Assembly (NCBI GenBank): GCA_021161165.1
Contig: JAGHBF010000109.1
Span: 1 to 13,911, forward strand
Reading direction: 5' to 3'
DNA: 13,911 bases
Source of the DNA: Candidatus Aminicenantota bacterium
GTDB lineage: Bacteria > Acidobacteriota > Aminicenantia > S016-38
Shown here: positions 1 through 7,226 of the stretch, in pieces
Position numbering within the stretch: the stretch's first letter is position 1
How the letters are laid out: each line of letters opens with the position of its first letter
Notes under the pieces: model-generated
What the model saw: only the letters and a program-made list of their open reading frames with translations
The model's database searches: none
What the model was told of the DNA's origin: nothing
Program-made: the position numbers and the translations under genes

Positions 1-522
1 CCTTTTGTTTAGTTCTTCAAGGGTTCCCATGCCTATTCTTGTAAAAAGATAGTTATAGCTAACTTCTGCAAGGTTTATACCCTGCCCTGTGGCAGAAACT
101 ACGTCTTTGAAATAGAGCTGTAGAGTTTCAAAAGAAAATGTTTCAAGTTCGGCTTTTAAATATGCGGAGAATTTTTCTGTATTAAAAGAAAAGACAAACG
201 GATATTTTTCTCTGAGTTCTTTTACCCATCTAACTTCAATTTCAACTATTTTTTTTATCAAAGAACTCTCAGGAAGAGGCGGAATTAAATTGTCCATACG
301 TGCGTATTTTTCCTCGAGCAAATTCCGTCCATTCTGGCAGGCATCTTTAAGGTCTTTGAGGTATGACAAAAGGGTTTTCTCTGAAAAGGGATAAAACCTT
401 GCTTCTCTTGTTATTTTAAAAGTATTGGGGCGGTCCTTGCATTCCTTGTTGGAAGCTCTCACTTTTTCAAACATCTGGTATTCTAATTCTATTATTCTTT
501 TTAGTATCTCATTTTTGTTCAT
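1..522 (-). CDS. DUF4125 family protein, C-terminus cut by window edge
   Basis: The reading frame opens with ATG at 520-522 and runs 174 codons to base 1 without a stop, so the C-terminus lies outside the window. It resembles the DUF4125 family (function unknown) as I remember it, notably the GRNLLEEKYARM segment at residues 65-76. The protein shows an internal duplication. Residues 10-75 follow the pattern IxELE - aromatic/MF - LLSYLKDL - GRNLxE, and residues 91-158 repeat it as IVEIE - W - LQLYFKDV - GINLAE. No signal peptide, membrane segment or catalytic motif is visible, so it is probably a soluble helical protein. The start overlaps the end of the EamA transporter gene by 14 bases, which implies translational coupling and makes it the eighth gene of the hydroxyproline operon. 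Its role there is unknown. The coding call is firm; the family assignment is from memory. Confidence 0.82.
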   Translation of the reverse strand, partial: MNKNEILKRIIELEYQMFEKVRASNKECKDRPNTFKITREARFYPFSEKTLLSYLKDLKDACQNGRNLLEEKYARMDNLIPPLPESSLIKKIVEIEVRWVKELREKYPFVFSFNTEKFSAYLKAELETFSFETLQLYFKDVVSATGQGINLAEVSYNYLFTRIGMGTLEELNKR

Positions 523-1414
523 TTGAGGACTTCCTCTTTCTTTCTGAAGAAGCAAGATAAATCTGGGAAACTATCATTCCTGAAAGCATTAGGACACATC
601 CCAGCCCTTCCTTTAAGTTCAAAGTTTCCTGAAGGATAAGCCATCCTCCAAGTACGGCGAAAACAGCCTCCAGGCTGAGGATAATTGCTGCATGGGAAGG
701 ATGAGCTTCTCTCTGGGCTATTACCTGGACAGTATAAGCTATGCCGGCAGAGAAAACGCCAGCATAAATCAGTGGGAGCCATGCCTTAACAATGTTTGAG
801 AGCAGGATTTTTTCTGATATAGATGCTACTGACAAACTTAAAATTGAAACCGTGGAAAATTGAAGGAATGCAAGTTTTATGGGGCTTACTTTTGGAGCGA
901 AATGACCGATCAGATGGACATGAATTGCCCAGAAGAAGGCACCTATGAAGACAAGAAAGTCTCCCCTGTCCATTGTGAAATTGGATTTTATGCTGAGAAA
1001 ATACATACCAATAATTGCAAGTATGGCTCCCAGCCATACACCGATTCCGGTTCTTTTTCCCAGAAAAATTCCTATAATTGGAACAATAATTACGTAAAGC
1101 CCTGTTATAAATCCTGCTTTTCCTGCAGTGGTATAGAGAAGTCCGATTTGTTGAAAAGAAACCCCGGCAAAGATAGCAAGGCCAGCAAGAATACCAGGGG
1201 AAAATATTCTTTTTTCATAAAGCCTGCACGAATTTTTGTCTATCCTGACAAAAGGTATAAGTGTCACAGCTCCCAAGGCAAACCTTATCCCATTAAAGGT
1301 AAAAGGTCCTATATACCACATACCTGCTCTCTGAGCAACAAATGCAAAACCCCATATTGCAGCTGCAAGGAGAAGTAAAGCGTCAGATCTGAGAGTTCTT
1401 GTTCTTTCTTCCAT
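509..1414 (-). CDS. EamA/DMT-superfamily inner-membrane transporter
   Basis: This 301-residue protein has the length and hydrophobic profile of ten-helix drug/metabolite transporters. The first helix carries LLLAAAIWGFAFVAQRAG near residues 14-31, a typical EamA opening, and a second EamA repeat begins near residue 150 (GDFLVFIGAFFWAIHVH). The C-terminal tail is short and basic (SERKRKSS). Family members mostly export amino acids or other small metabolites; the substrate cannot be read from the sequence. It starts one base after the stop of the pyrroline-2-carboxylate reductase gene and overlaps the next gene by 14 bases, so it belongs to the same transcript. I infer a role in exporting surplus proline, or less likely in importing hydroxyproline or small peptides. 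Confidence 0.9.
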   Translation of the reverse strand: MEERTRTLRSDALLLLAAAIWGFAFVAQRAGMWYIGPFTFNGIRFALGAVTLIPFVRIDKNSCRLYEKRIFSPGILAGLAIFAGVSFQQIGLLYTTAGKAGFITGLYVIIVPIIGIFLGKRTGIGVWLGAILAIIGMYFLSIKSNFTMDRGDFLVFIGAFFWAIHVHLIGHFAPKVSPIKLAFLQFSTVSILSLSVASISEKILLSNIVKAWLPLIYAGVFSAGIAYTVQVIAQREAHPSHAAIILSLEAVFAVLGGWLILQETLNLKEGLGCVLMLSGMIVSQIYLASSERKRKSSNEQK

Positions 1415-1415
1415 T

Positions 1416-2405
1416 CTACAGGGTTATTGTAAATCCAGTGGAAGTTCTCAGGGCTTTTTCATAAGCAATTTTTGCGGTTACGAGATCCTGAACTGCATTT
1501 CCCACGGATTTAAAAAATGTTATTTCTTCCCGGTTTTCTCTTGCCGGTTTTTCCCTTGCTATTATTTCTCCTATTTCAGCGAATATATGGGATTCGTCAA
1601 AAAGGCCCTTTTTAATGGGAATTAAAATATCTCCTGCCTCTTCAAGGCATGATTCTCTGTGGTCAACGACAAGTTTTGCCTTGCTCACAATTTCTTCGGG
1701 AATTTCTCTGCCGCTGGGTTTATAGGAACCAACAGCATTTATGTGGGTACCTGGTCTTATGAATTCAGGGGAAAACACGGGTTCTTTTGATGTGGTAGCT
1801 GTGCTTAAAATGTCAACTTCTTGAAGCACAGAATATGAATCGGCAACATAAACGGGGATTGATAGTTTTTTCCCCATTTCTTCAGCAAAGTTTTTGGCTT
1901 TTTCTTTAGAAATGTCAAATACATATGCTTTTTTTATGTCTCTGACATTACATAGAGCTTCAAGTTGTGTTCTGCCCTGAACCCCTGCTCCAAAGACTGC
2001 TGCAACAGATGAATCTTCCCTTGCAAGGTATTTGGTGGCTACCCCTGAAGCTGCTCCTGTCCTTATAGCTGTGAGGGAACCCCCATCCATTACCGCCAGA
2101 GGCTTTCCCGTTTCTCCATCTGCCAGAATTACCAGTGAATAAGCAAGAGGGAGTCCTTTCTCAGGATTTTGGTTGTAAAGATTTATCAACTTAAGGCTTA
2201 TCTGGTTCTCTTCAGGAAGATAAGCTGGCATAATGAGTGAGGTTGCGTCCTTTTCCTGAATATTGATAGTGGTTCGCATGGGAACAACAGCCTTGCCATA
2301 TGATAACTGCAGAAAGGCACTTTCAACAGCATCAATGGCCTCTTTCATAGATACCAAATTTCTTATGTCTTCAGCAGAAAGGAAAATAATTTTTTCTTTT
2401 CTCAT
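1416..2405 (-). CDS. lhpI: Delta1-pyrroline-2-carboxylate reductase, ornithine cyclodeaminase/mu-crystallin family
   Basis: The 329 residues match the full length of the OCD/mu-crystallin family. Visible marks are the Rossmann dinucleotide loop GAGVQGRTQLEAL at 139-151, the family segment LTAIRTGAASGVATKYLA at 111-128, and Lys72 in SLKLINLY, where the family carries its substrate-binding lysine. Members include ornithine cyclodeaminase, alanine dehydrogenase and NAD(P)H-dependent delta1-pyrroline-2-carboxylate (Pyr2C) reductase. The last is strongly favoured because the start codon overlaps the stop of a trans-3-hydroxy-L-proline dehydratase (ATGA, 2402-2405), whose product is Pyr2C. This dehydratase/reductase pair is known in bacterial LhpH/LhpI systems and in the human pair L3HYPDH/CRYM. 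The expected product is L-proline. The Shine-Dalgarno is poor, so translation probably depends on coupling. The family is certain; the substrate is inferred from context. Confidence 0.88.
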   Translation of the reverse strand: MRKEKIIFLSAEDIRNLVSMKEAIDAVESAFLQLSYGKAVVPMRTTINIQEKDATSLIMPAYLPEENQISLKLINLYNQNPEKGLPLAYSLVILADGETGKPLAVMDGGSLTAIRTGAASGVATKYLAREDSSVAAVFGAGVQGRTQLEALCNVRDIKKAYVFDISKEKAKNFAEEMGKKLSIPVYVADSYSVLQEVDILSTATTSKEPVFSPEFIRPGTHINAVGSYKPSGREIPEEIVSKAKLVVDHRESCLEEAGDILIPIKKGLFDESHIFAEIGEIIAREKPARENREEITFFKSVGNAVQDLVTAKIAYEKALRTSTGFTITL

Positions 2406-3430
2406 CTCAGGAAAAATCCATATTTTAAAGGGTCTTCAGGGTAGAGTATAAATTCGTGTTTTCCGGTTATATAAGCACTACCTTCGACCTCTGGTATGAT
2501 AGCATCGTAAGGTCCAAATTTTACCCTGTCAACCACTCTCCCGGCAAATTTTGTGCCGATGATGCTTTCTATTATGATCTGTTCGCCTATCTTTATTTCA
2601 CCTCTTACATAATGCAGAGCAAGTCTTGCACTTACGCCGGTTCCTGTAGGGCTTCTGTCAACTTCTCCATCCGCAAAAATGCACACATTTCTACTGTGAG
2701 AGGTTTTTTCCTGTGGTGGGCAAATAAAGATTGTCCCATAGAGAAAACTGAGGTCCGAATCGAAAGGGTGAACAATAGCTTTTTTCTCCATAACTGCTCT
2801 TTTAATCGCCATGCCTCTTTCTATAAGTTGACGATAGAATTCAGGACCACATTTTACCCCAGCATCTTGCGCTTTAACAAAAGCATAGAAGGCACCACCA
2901 AAGGCTATATCGTATTTTATCTTTCCTATCCCTGGCACATCTACTTCTTCATCCAGGGCGAGAACAAATGCGGGAACATTGTGAAAATAGACACTTTTTA
3001 CCCGTTTATCCTTTATTCGGGCATGTGAAATCACAGTTCCAGCAGGTGTATCGATTTTGAGAATGGTTTCAGGTTCTTTTATCGGAAACATCCCTGTTTC
3101 CAGAACTGCTGTAGTCAGAGCTATTATACCGTGACCGCACATAGTACTGTATCCTTCGTTGTGAAGAAATAAGACGCCCAGGTCAGAATCAGGAGAGGCT
3201 GGGTCAGTTATGATGGCCCCGTACATGTCCGCATGTCCTCTTGGTTCCCACATAAGTGCCTTTCTTAAATGGTCAATGTTTTCCTTAACCCATTTTCTCT
3301 TCTCCAGAATTGTAGTTCCAGGAATTTTTGGAAGTCCTTCGATTATCACCCTTAGAGGTTCTCCGGCAGCGTGGGCATCCACTGTTCTAATTACCTTCCA
3401 GGAGGGAGGAGGGCTCCATTTAAGAGGCAT
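2402..3430 (-). CDS. lhpH: trans-3-hydroxy-L-proline dehydratase, proline racemase superfamily
   Basis: This is a 342-residue member of the proline racemase / hydroxyproline epimerase fold. The first catalytic cysteine is present in TMCGHG (Cys98). The second site reads DRSPTGTG with Thr262, where racemases and 4-hydroxyproline 2-epimerases have Cys. I read the codon as ACA on the minus strand. The Cys/Thr pair is the established signature of trans-3-hydroxy-L-proline dehydratases, which eliminate water to give delta1-pyrroline-2-carboxylate. The next gene, overlapping by four bases, encodes the matching reductase, so the two form a 3-hydroxyproline to proline module. 3-hydroxyproline occurs in collagen and in some peptides. 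The gene begins three bases after the aminopeptidase stop, with a modest CAGGTG Shine-Dalgarno. There is no signal peptide, so it is cytoplasmic. It should not be annotated as proline racemase. Confidence 0.9.
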   Translation of the reverse strand: MPLKWSPPPSWKVIRTVDAHAAGEPLRVIIEGLPKIPGTTILEKRKWVKENIDHLRKALMWEPRGHADMYGAIITDPASPDSDLGVLFLHNEGYSTMCGHGIIALTTAVLETGMFPIKEPETILKIDTPAGTVISHARIKDKRVKSVYFHNVPAFVLALDEEVDVPGIGKIKYDIAFGGAFYAFVKAQDAGVKCGPEFYRQLIERGMAIKRAVMEKKAIVHPFDSDLSFLYGTIFICPPQEKTSHSRNVCIFADGEVDRSPTGTGVSARLALHYVRGEIKIGEQIIIESIIGTKFAGRVVDRVKFGPYDAIIPEVEGSAYITGKHEFILYPEDPLKYGFFLR

Positions 3431-3433
3431 TTT

Positions 3434-4831
3434 TTACACCTGTTTAGACCTTACAGCTTCCACATCATCTATTTCCTTTGGAACATATTTTCCCAGAACA
3501 CGGTGGCCATCTTCTGTTACAAGAACATCATCTTCTATTCTAATTCCACCGAAATTTTTGTATTCTTCAACTTTATTGTAATTTATAAATGCTTCATGCT
3601 TTTTCTGGGCTTTCCACTGGTCGATTAAAGCGGGAATGAAATAAATTCCCGGTTCCACTGTTAACACATATCCTGGCTTTAACTCTTTGGCAAGTCGCAG
3701 ATATGCAAGGCCAAATTGGTCGCTTCTCTTTACAGTGTGATTATAACCCACATAGTCTTCTCCCAGACCCTCCATATCATGAACATCAAGTCCCATCATG
3801 TGTCCAAGTCCGTGTGGGAAAAAGAGCGCATGAGCCCCATTTGCCACTGCTTCTTCTACATCGCCCTTCATAAGCCCAAGCTCCTTGAGACCCTGAGCTA
3901 TTGTTTTTGCAGCAAGAAGGTGAATTTCCTTATACATAATCCCTGGTTTGATGGCATCTATTGCGGTAAGCTGGGTTTTAAGAACGATGCTGTAGATCTC
4001 TTTTTGTTTTTGTGAGAATTTTTTACCTACAGGGAAGGTTCTCGTCATATCACCTGCATAATGGAGCGGAGATTCAGCACCAGCATCAACCAGTAGAAGT
4101 TGTCCTTCTTTTAGTTCATTTTCCTGGGAAGTGTTGTGAAGTATTTCTCCGTGAATGGTACATATTATAGGGAAAGAAAGGTAAGAACCTTTTTGTATAA
4201 CAAAGCCTTCCATGGCTCCAGCTATTTCCCTTTCGTACATTCCTGGTTTTGCGGTTTCCATAGCAAGTAGGTGCATTTCATTAGTGATTTCCATCGCTTT
4301 TTCAATTTCCTCAATTTCCTCAGGTTGTTTCACAGAGCGCATCTCTACTACTGCTTTTATGAGCTCTACAGAGGCTTTTTTACCAGCTTCTTCGGGTTTT
4401 ATTCCAAGAAGATTGAAAAGTTTTACAAGGTGTTCACCTCTATAGGGTGGCAGATAGTGAATTTTTCTCCCCTTTTCCAGAGCATTTTTAAGGAATTCTT
4501 CGAGTTTATTGGGAGGGGAGATTTCCTTTACTCCAATTTTTTCAGCTTTTTCCTTGAGAGGGGGTAAATACCCCATCCAGATTATTTCCTCGATTCCCAC
4601 ATCAGTTCCGAAAAGGATTTCCTTTCCTTCGTCGAAATCAATGATTGCAGCTAAACCGGGTTCGTCCAGCCCGAAATAGTAAAGAAATGAACTGTCCTGC
4701 CTGAAATGAGGATAAGTGTTAGCTGGATAATTCATGGGGACAGTATCGTTTCCCAGGAAAAGCCCGACACCGGTTTTTACGAGTTCTCTTAATTTTTCTC
4801 TTCTTTTTACGTAAATTTCTGTTTTGAACAT
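3434..4831 (-). CDS. pepP: Xaa-Pro aminopeptidase (M24B, aminopeptidase P type)
   Basis: The 465-residue protein has the two-domain layout of bacterial aminopeptidase P. The N-terminal domain carries FRQDSSFLYYFGLDEPG near 43-59, and the pita-bread metallopeptidase domain runs from about 170 onward. All five expected metal ligands can be placed: Asp249 (LLVDAGAE), Asp261 (GDMTRTF), His344 (PHGLGH), Glu393 (TVEPGIYF) and Glu433 (RIEDDV). The conserved LDVHD follows His344. The enzyme should remove an N-terminal residue that precedes proline, and family members can accept hydroxyproline. A strong AAGGAGG lies six bases before the ATG. The gene sits 29 bases behind the radical enzyme and three bases before the 3-hydroxyproline dehydratase, which suggests it supplies proline and hydroxyproline from imported peptides. 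A prolidase-like dipeptidase role is possible, but the N-terminal domain favours aminopeptidase P. Confidence 0.9.
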   Translation of the reverse strand: MFKTEIYVKRREKLRELVKTGVGLFLGNDTVPMNYPANTYPHFRQDSSFLYYFGLDEPGLAAIIDFDEGKEILFGTDVGIEEIIWMGYLPPLKEKAEKIGVKEISPPNKLEEFLKNALEKGRKIHYLPPYRGEHLVKLFNLLGIKPEEAGKKASVELIKAVVEMRSVKQPEEIEEIEKAMEITNEMHLLAMETAKPGMYEREIAGAMEGFVIQKGSYLSFPIICTIHGEILHNTSQENELKEGQLLLVDAGAESPLHYAGDMTRTFPVGKKFSQKQKEIYSIVLKTQLTAIDAIKPGIMYKEIHLLAAKTIAQGLKELGLMKGDVEEAVANGAHALFFPHGLGHMMGLDVHDMEGLGEDYVGYNHTVKRSDQFGLAYLRLAKELKPGYVLTVEPGIYFIPALIDQWKAQKKHEAFINYNKVEEYKNFGGIRIEDDVLVTEDGHRVLGKYVPKEIDDVEAVRSKQV

Positions 4832-4860
4832 TTATTGCCTCCTTAAATTAAATGCTGGTA

Positions 4861-7224
4861 TTAGAAACTTTCATGCTCGGTTCTGGCTATTATCTCATCC
4901 TGAAGGTCCTTTCCAAGGTTGACAAAGTAATCGCTGTATCCGGCCACCCTGACAATAAGGTCTCTGTATTTTTCAGGGTTCTTTTGAGCGTCCCGGAGAG
5001 TTTCTGCACTGATAACATTGAACTGAACATGATGTCCATCATACCTGAAATAGGTTCTCACCAACTGAGCAAGTTTGTCAATCCCCTCTTCATCTTTTAA
5101 AAGGCTTGGAGTAAATTTTTGGTTTAGAAGAGTTCCACCTGTCCTTATATGGTCGAATTTTGACACGGATTTTACTACCGCTGTAGGTCCGTGTCTGTCA
5201 GCTCCCTGACTTGGTGATACTCCATCGGACAGTGGTTCCCCTGCTTTTCTGCCGTTTGCTGTTGCTCCGGTCACTTTCCCGAAGTATATGTGAACTGTTG
5301 TAGGTAAAAGATTGACTCTGTATTTTCCTCCCTTTGTGTTGGGTCTTCCGTCGAGGATTTCGAAGTAGGCTTCAAAGACTTGCTTGGCTATCTCGTCAGC
5401 ATAGTCATCGTCATTCCCATATTTTGGTGCCTCATTCATGAGCATCTGCCTTAATTTTTCCTCCCCTTCAAAATTATTTTTCAGAGCGTTCAGCAATCTT
5501 TCCATTGATATTTTCTTTTTGTCATAAACCCAATATTTTATTGCAGCAAGGGAATCCGTTATTGTTCCTATTCCAACGCCCTGAATGTATGTGGAATTAT
5601 AACGAGGTCCTCCATCGTGGTAATCCTTTCCCTTTTCTATACAGTCGTCTATGAGAAGTGACATGAAAGGTGATGGCATATATTCTGCATACAATCTTTC
5701 TATTACATTGTTTCCTTTTATCTTGAGGTCCACAAAATATTTCAACTGCTTTTTGTAGGCTTCAAACAGCTCATCATAAGTTTTAAAGGTTCTTGGGTCT
5801 CCGGTTTCTATTCCTACTTTTTTCCCGGTTCTCGGGTCAATTCCATTGTTGAGCGTAATTTCAAGGATTTTTGGCCAATTCATATACCCCGTAAGTGTAG
5901 TGCTTTCTTTTCCAAAAGCACTTATTGTTACACAACCGCTGGGTCCTCCAAGTCGAGCATCTTCTATAGTTTTTCCCTGCCTGAGAAATTCCATTATTAT
6001 GGCATCTGTATTGAAAAATGATGGCTGTCCAAATCCCTTTTTTACTACCTTTATGGCTCTTTTAAGAAAAGCATCGGGATTCTTTTTGCTGAGCTGAACG
6101 CAAGTACTTGGCATCATTAATTCCATTTCTTCAAGAACGTCCAGAATGAGGTAAGAGAGCTCATTTACAGCATCGGACCCATCCTTTGTTAGTCCGCCTA
6201 CATTTATAAGGGAAAAGTCCTGATATGTCCCACTCTGTTCTTCTGTAATCCCTACCTTCGGAGGAGCTGGGTGGTTATTGAATTTTATCCAGAAACATTC
6301 CAGAAGTTCTTTTGCAAACTCCCTTGTGATTTTTCCTTCTTCAAGGTCCTTCTTATAAAAAGGATATAGATTAAGATCTAAACGTCCTGGATTAAATGAA
6401 TCCCAAAGATTGAGCTCGGTTATTACTCCAAGATGAATAAACCAGTACATCTGAAGAGCTTCCCAAAAGTCCCTTGGAGCATATGCTGGGACGCGGTCAC
6501 AAACTTCTGCGATTTTCTCCAGCTCTTTTTTTCTCTTTGGGTCGCTTTCTTTTTCAGCCATCTCTCTTGCAAGCTTTGAATAACGCTTGCCGAGAATTAT
6601 TATAGCGTCCGCAGCTATTTTCATGGCTTTTAGCTCCTGTTCCTTTTTGTACGCTTCGGGGTCATTGAGGTAGTCAAGTTCCGCGAGTTTGCGGTCTATT
6701 TTTGCTTTGAAGTCCTCCATCCCCATCCGGTAAATTTTGTCGTCCATAATGGCGTGTCCCGGAGCGCGCTGTTCCATAAATTCTGTGAATACTCCTGCTC
6801 CAAACGCATCGTGCCATTCTTTTGACATCGCACTAAATACCTTTTCCCTCATGGTTTTTCCTTTCCAGAATGGTATGATTTTTTCCCTATAGACTTCTTT
6901 TACCTCTTCGCTCACTGCAAAACGTGTTTTATCCCTCGTGCTCATAATTTCAAAGTCTTCGAGACTGTGGGTGGTGAGTTCTGGATAAGTTGGAGTAGCT
7001 TTGGGGGCAGGACCTCTTTCCCCCACTATGAGTTCCCCTTCGTCTATGGAGATTTTCTTGTGTTCCATAATGTATTTCAGAGCAAGAGCTCTTGCTATAG
7101 GTGTAGACACCCTTTCAGGAATTCCTGATTTGTAGAATTCTGTTACAAGCTCAGCTCTTTCACTTGATACATATGGTTCAGTTCTTACGCTTTTTTCTCT
7201 TAATTTTTTCACTCTTTCGGTCAT
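4861..7224 (-). CDS. hypD: HypD-like glycyl radical enzyme (hydroxyproline dehydratase family) with an altered Cys loop
   Basis: At 787 residues this is full length for trans-4-hydroxy-L-proline dehydratase (HypD, about 789 residues; unrelated to hydrogenase HypD). The glycyl radical motif RVAGYSDYF places the radical at Gly762, and the Cys loop GGPSGCVTISAFGKE gives the thiyl Cys431. From memory of Clostridioides difficile HypD, the pocket residues His160, Asp278, Ser334, Phe340, Tyr450 and Thr645 correspond to His157, Asp275, Ser331, Phe337, Tyr447 and Thr642, all kept. The exception is the Glu two residues after the cysteine (Glu436 in HypD), which is Thr433 here (codon ACA at 5926-5928). 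HypD removes water from 4-hydroxyproline to give pyrroline-5-carboxylate. A perfect AGGAGG (7231-7236) lies six bases before the ATG, inside the end of the activase gene. The family is secure; because of the missing Glu, the exact reaction is not. Confidence 0.88.
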   Translation of the reverse strand: MTERVKKLREKSVRTEPYVSSERAELVTEFYKSGIPERVSTPIARALALKYIMEHKKISIDEGELIVGERGPAPKATPTYPELTTHSLEDFEIMSTRDKTRFAVSEEVKEVYREKIIPFWKGKTMREKVFSAMSKEWHDAFGAGVFTEFMEQRAPGHAIMDDKIYRMGMEDFKAKIDRKLAELDYLNDPEAYKKEQELKAMKIAADAIIILGKRYSKLAREMAEKESDPKRKKELEKIAEVCDRVPAYAPRDFWEALQMYWFIHLGVITELNLWDSFNPGRLDLNLYPFYKKDLEEGKITREFAKELLECFWIKFNNHPAPPKVGITEEQSGTYQDFSLINVGGLTKDGSDAVNELSYLILDVLEEMELMMPSTCVQLSKKNPDAFLKRAIKVVKKGFGQPSFFNTDAIIMEFLRQGKTIEDARLGGPSGCVTISAFGKESTTLTGYMNWPKILEITLNNGIDPRTGKKVGIETGDPRTFKTYDELFEAYKKQLKYFVDLKIKGNNVIERLYAEYMPSPFMSLLIDDCIEKGKDYHDGGPRYNSTYIQGVGIGTITDSLAAIKYWVYDKKKISMERLLNALKNNFEGEEKLRQMLMNEAPKYGNDDDYADEIAKQVFEAYFEILDGRPNTKGGKYRVNLLPTTVHIYFGKVTGATANGRKAGEPLSDGVSPSQGADRHGPTAVVKSVSKFDHIRTGGTLLNQKFTPSLLKDEEGIDKLAQLVRTYFRYDGHHVQFNVISAETLRDAQKNPEKYRDLIVRVAGYSDYFVNLGKDLQDEIIARTEHESF

Positions 7225-7226
7225 TT

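Noticed and set aside
860..1378. 172-codon open frame on the plus strand
   Set aside because: It is antisense to the EamA transporter gene, has a low-complexity Cys/Tyr/Ser-rich product with no family features, and no Shine-Dalgarno.
2456..3028. 190-codon open frame on the plus strand
   Set aside because: It lies wholly inside the 3-hydroxyproline dehydratase gene on the opposite strand; the product is Tyr/Phe/Ser-rich shadow sequence.
2402..3430. Proline racemase or 4-hydroxyproline 2-epimerase
   Set aside because: The second catalytic Cys is Thr262, and the overlapping gene is a Pyr2C-reductase type, both pointing to the dehydratase.
4861..7224. HplG (trans-4-hydroxy-D-proline C-N lyase) assignment
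   Set aside because: No epimerase or AKP thiolase genes (OrtAB) are visible and the sequence tracks HypD closely in the segments I recall; not excluded without an alignment.
4861..7224. Pyruvate formate-lyase, choline TMA-lyase or glycerol dehydratase
   Set aside because: No Cys-Cys pair as in PFL, no microcompartment genes nearby, and the length and pocket residues match HypD rather than these.
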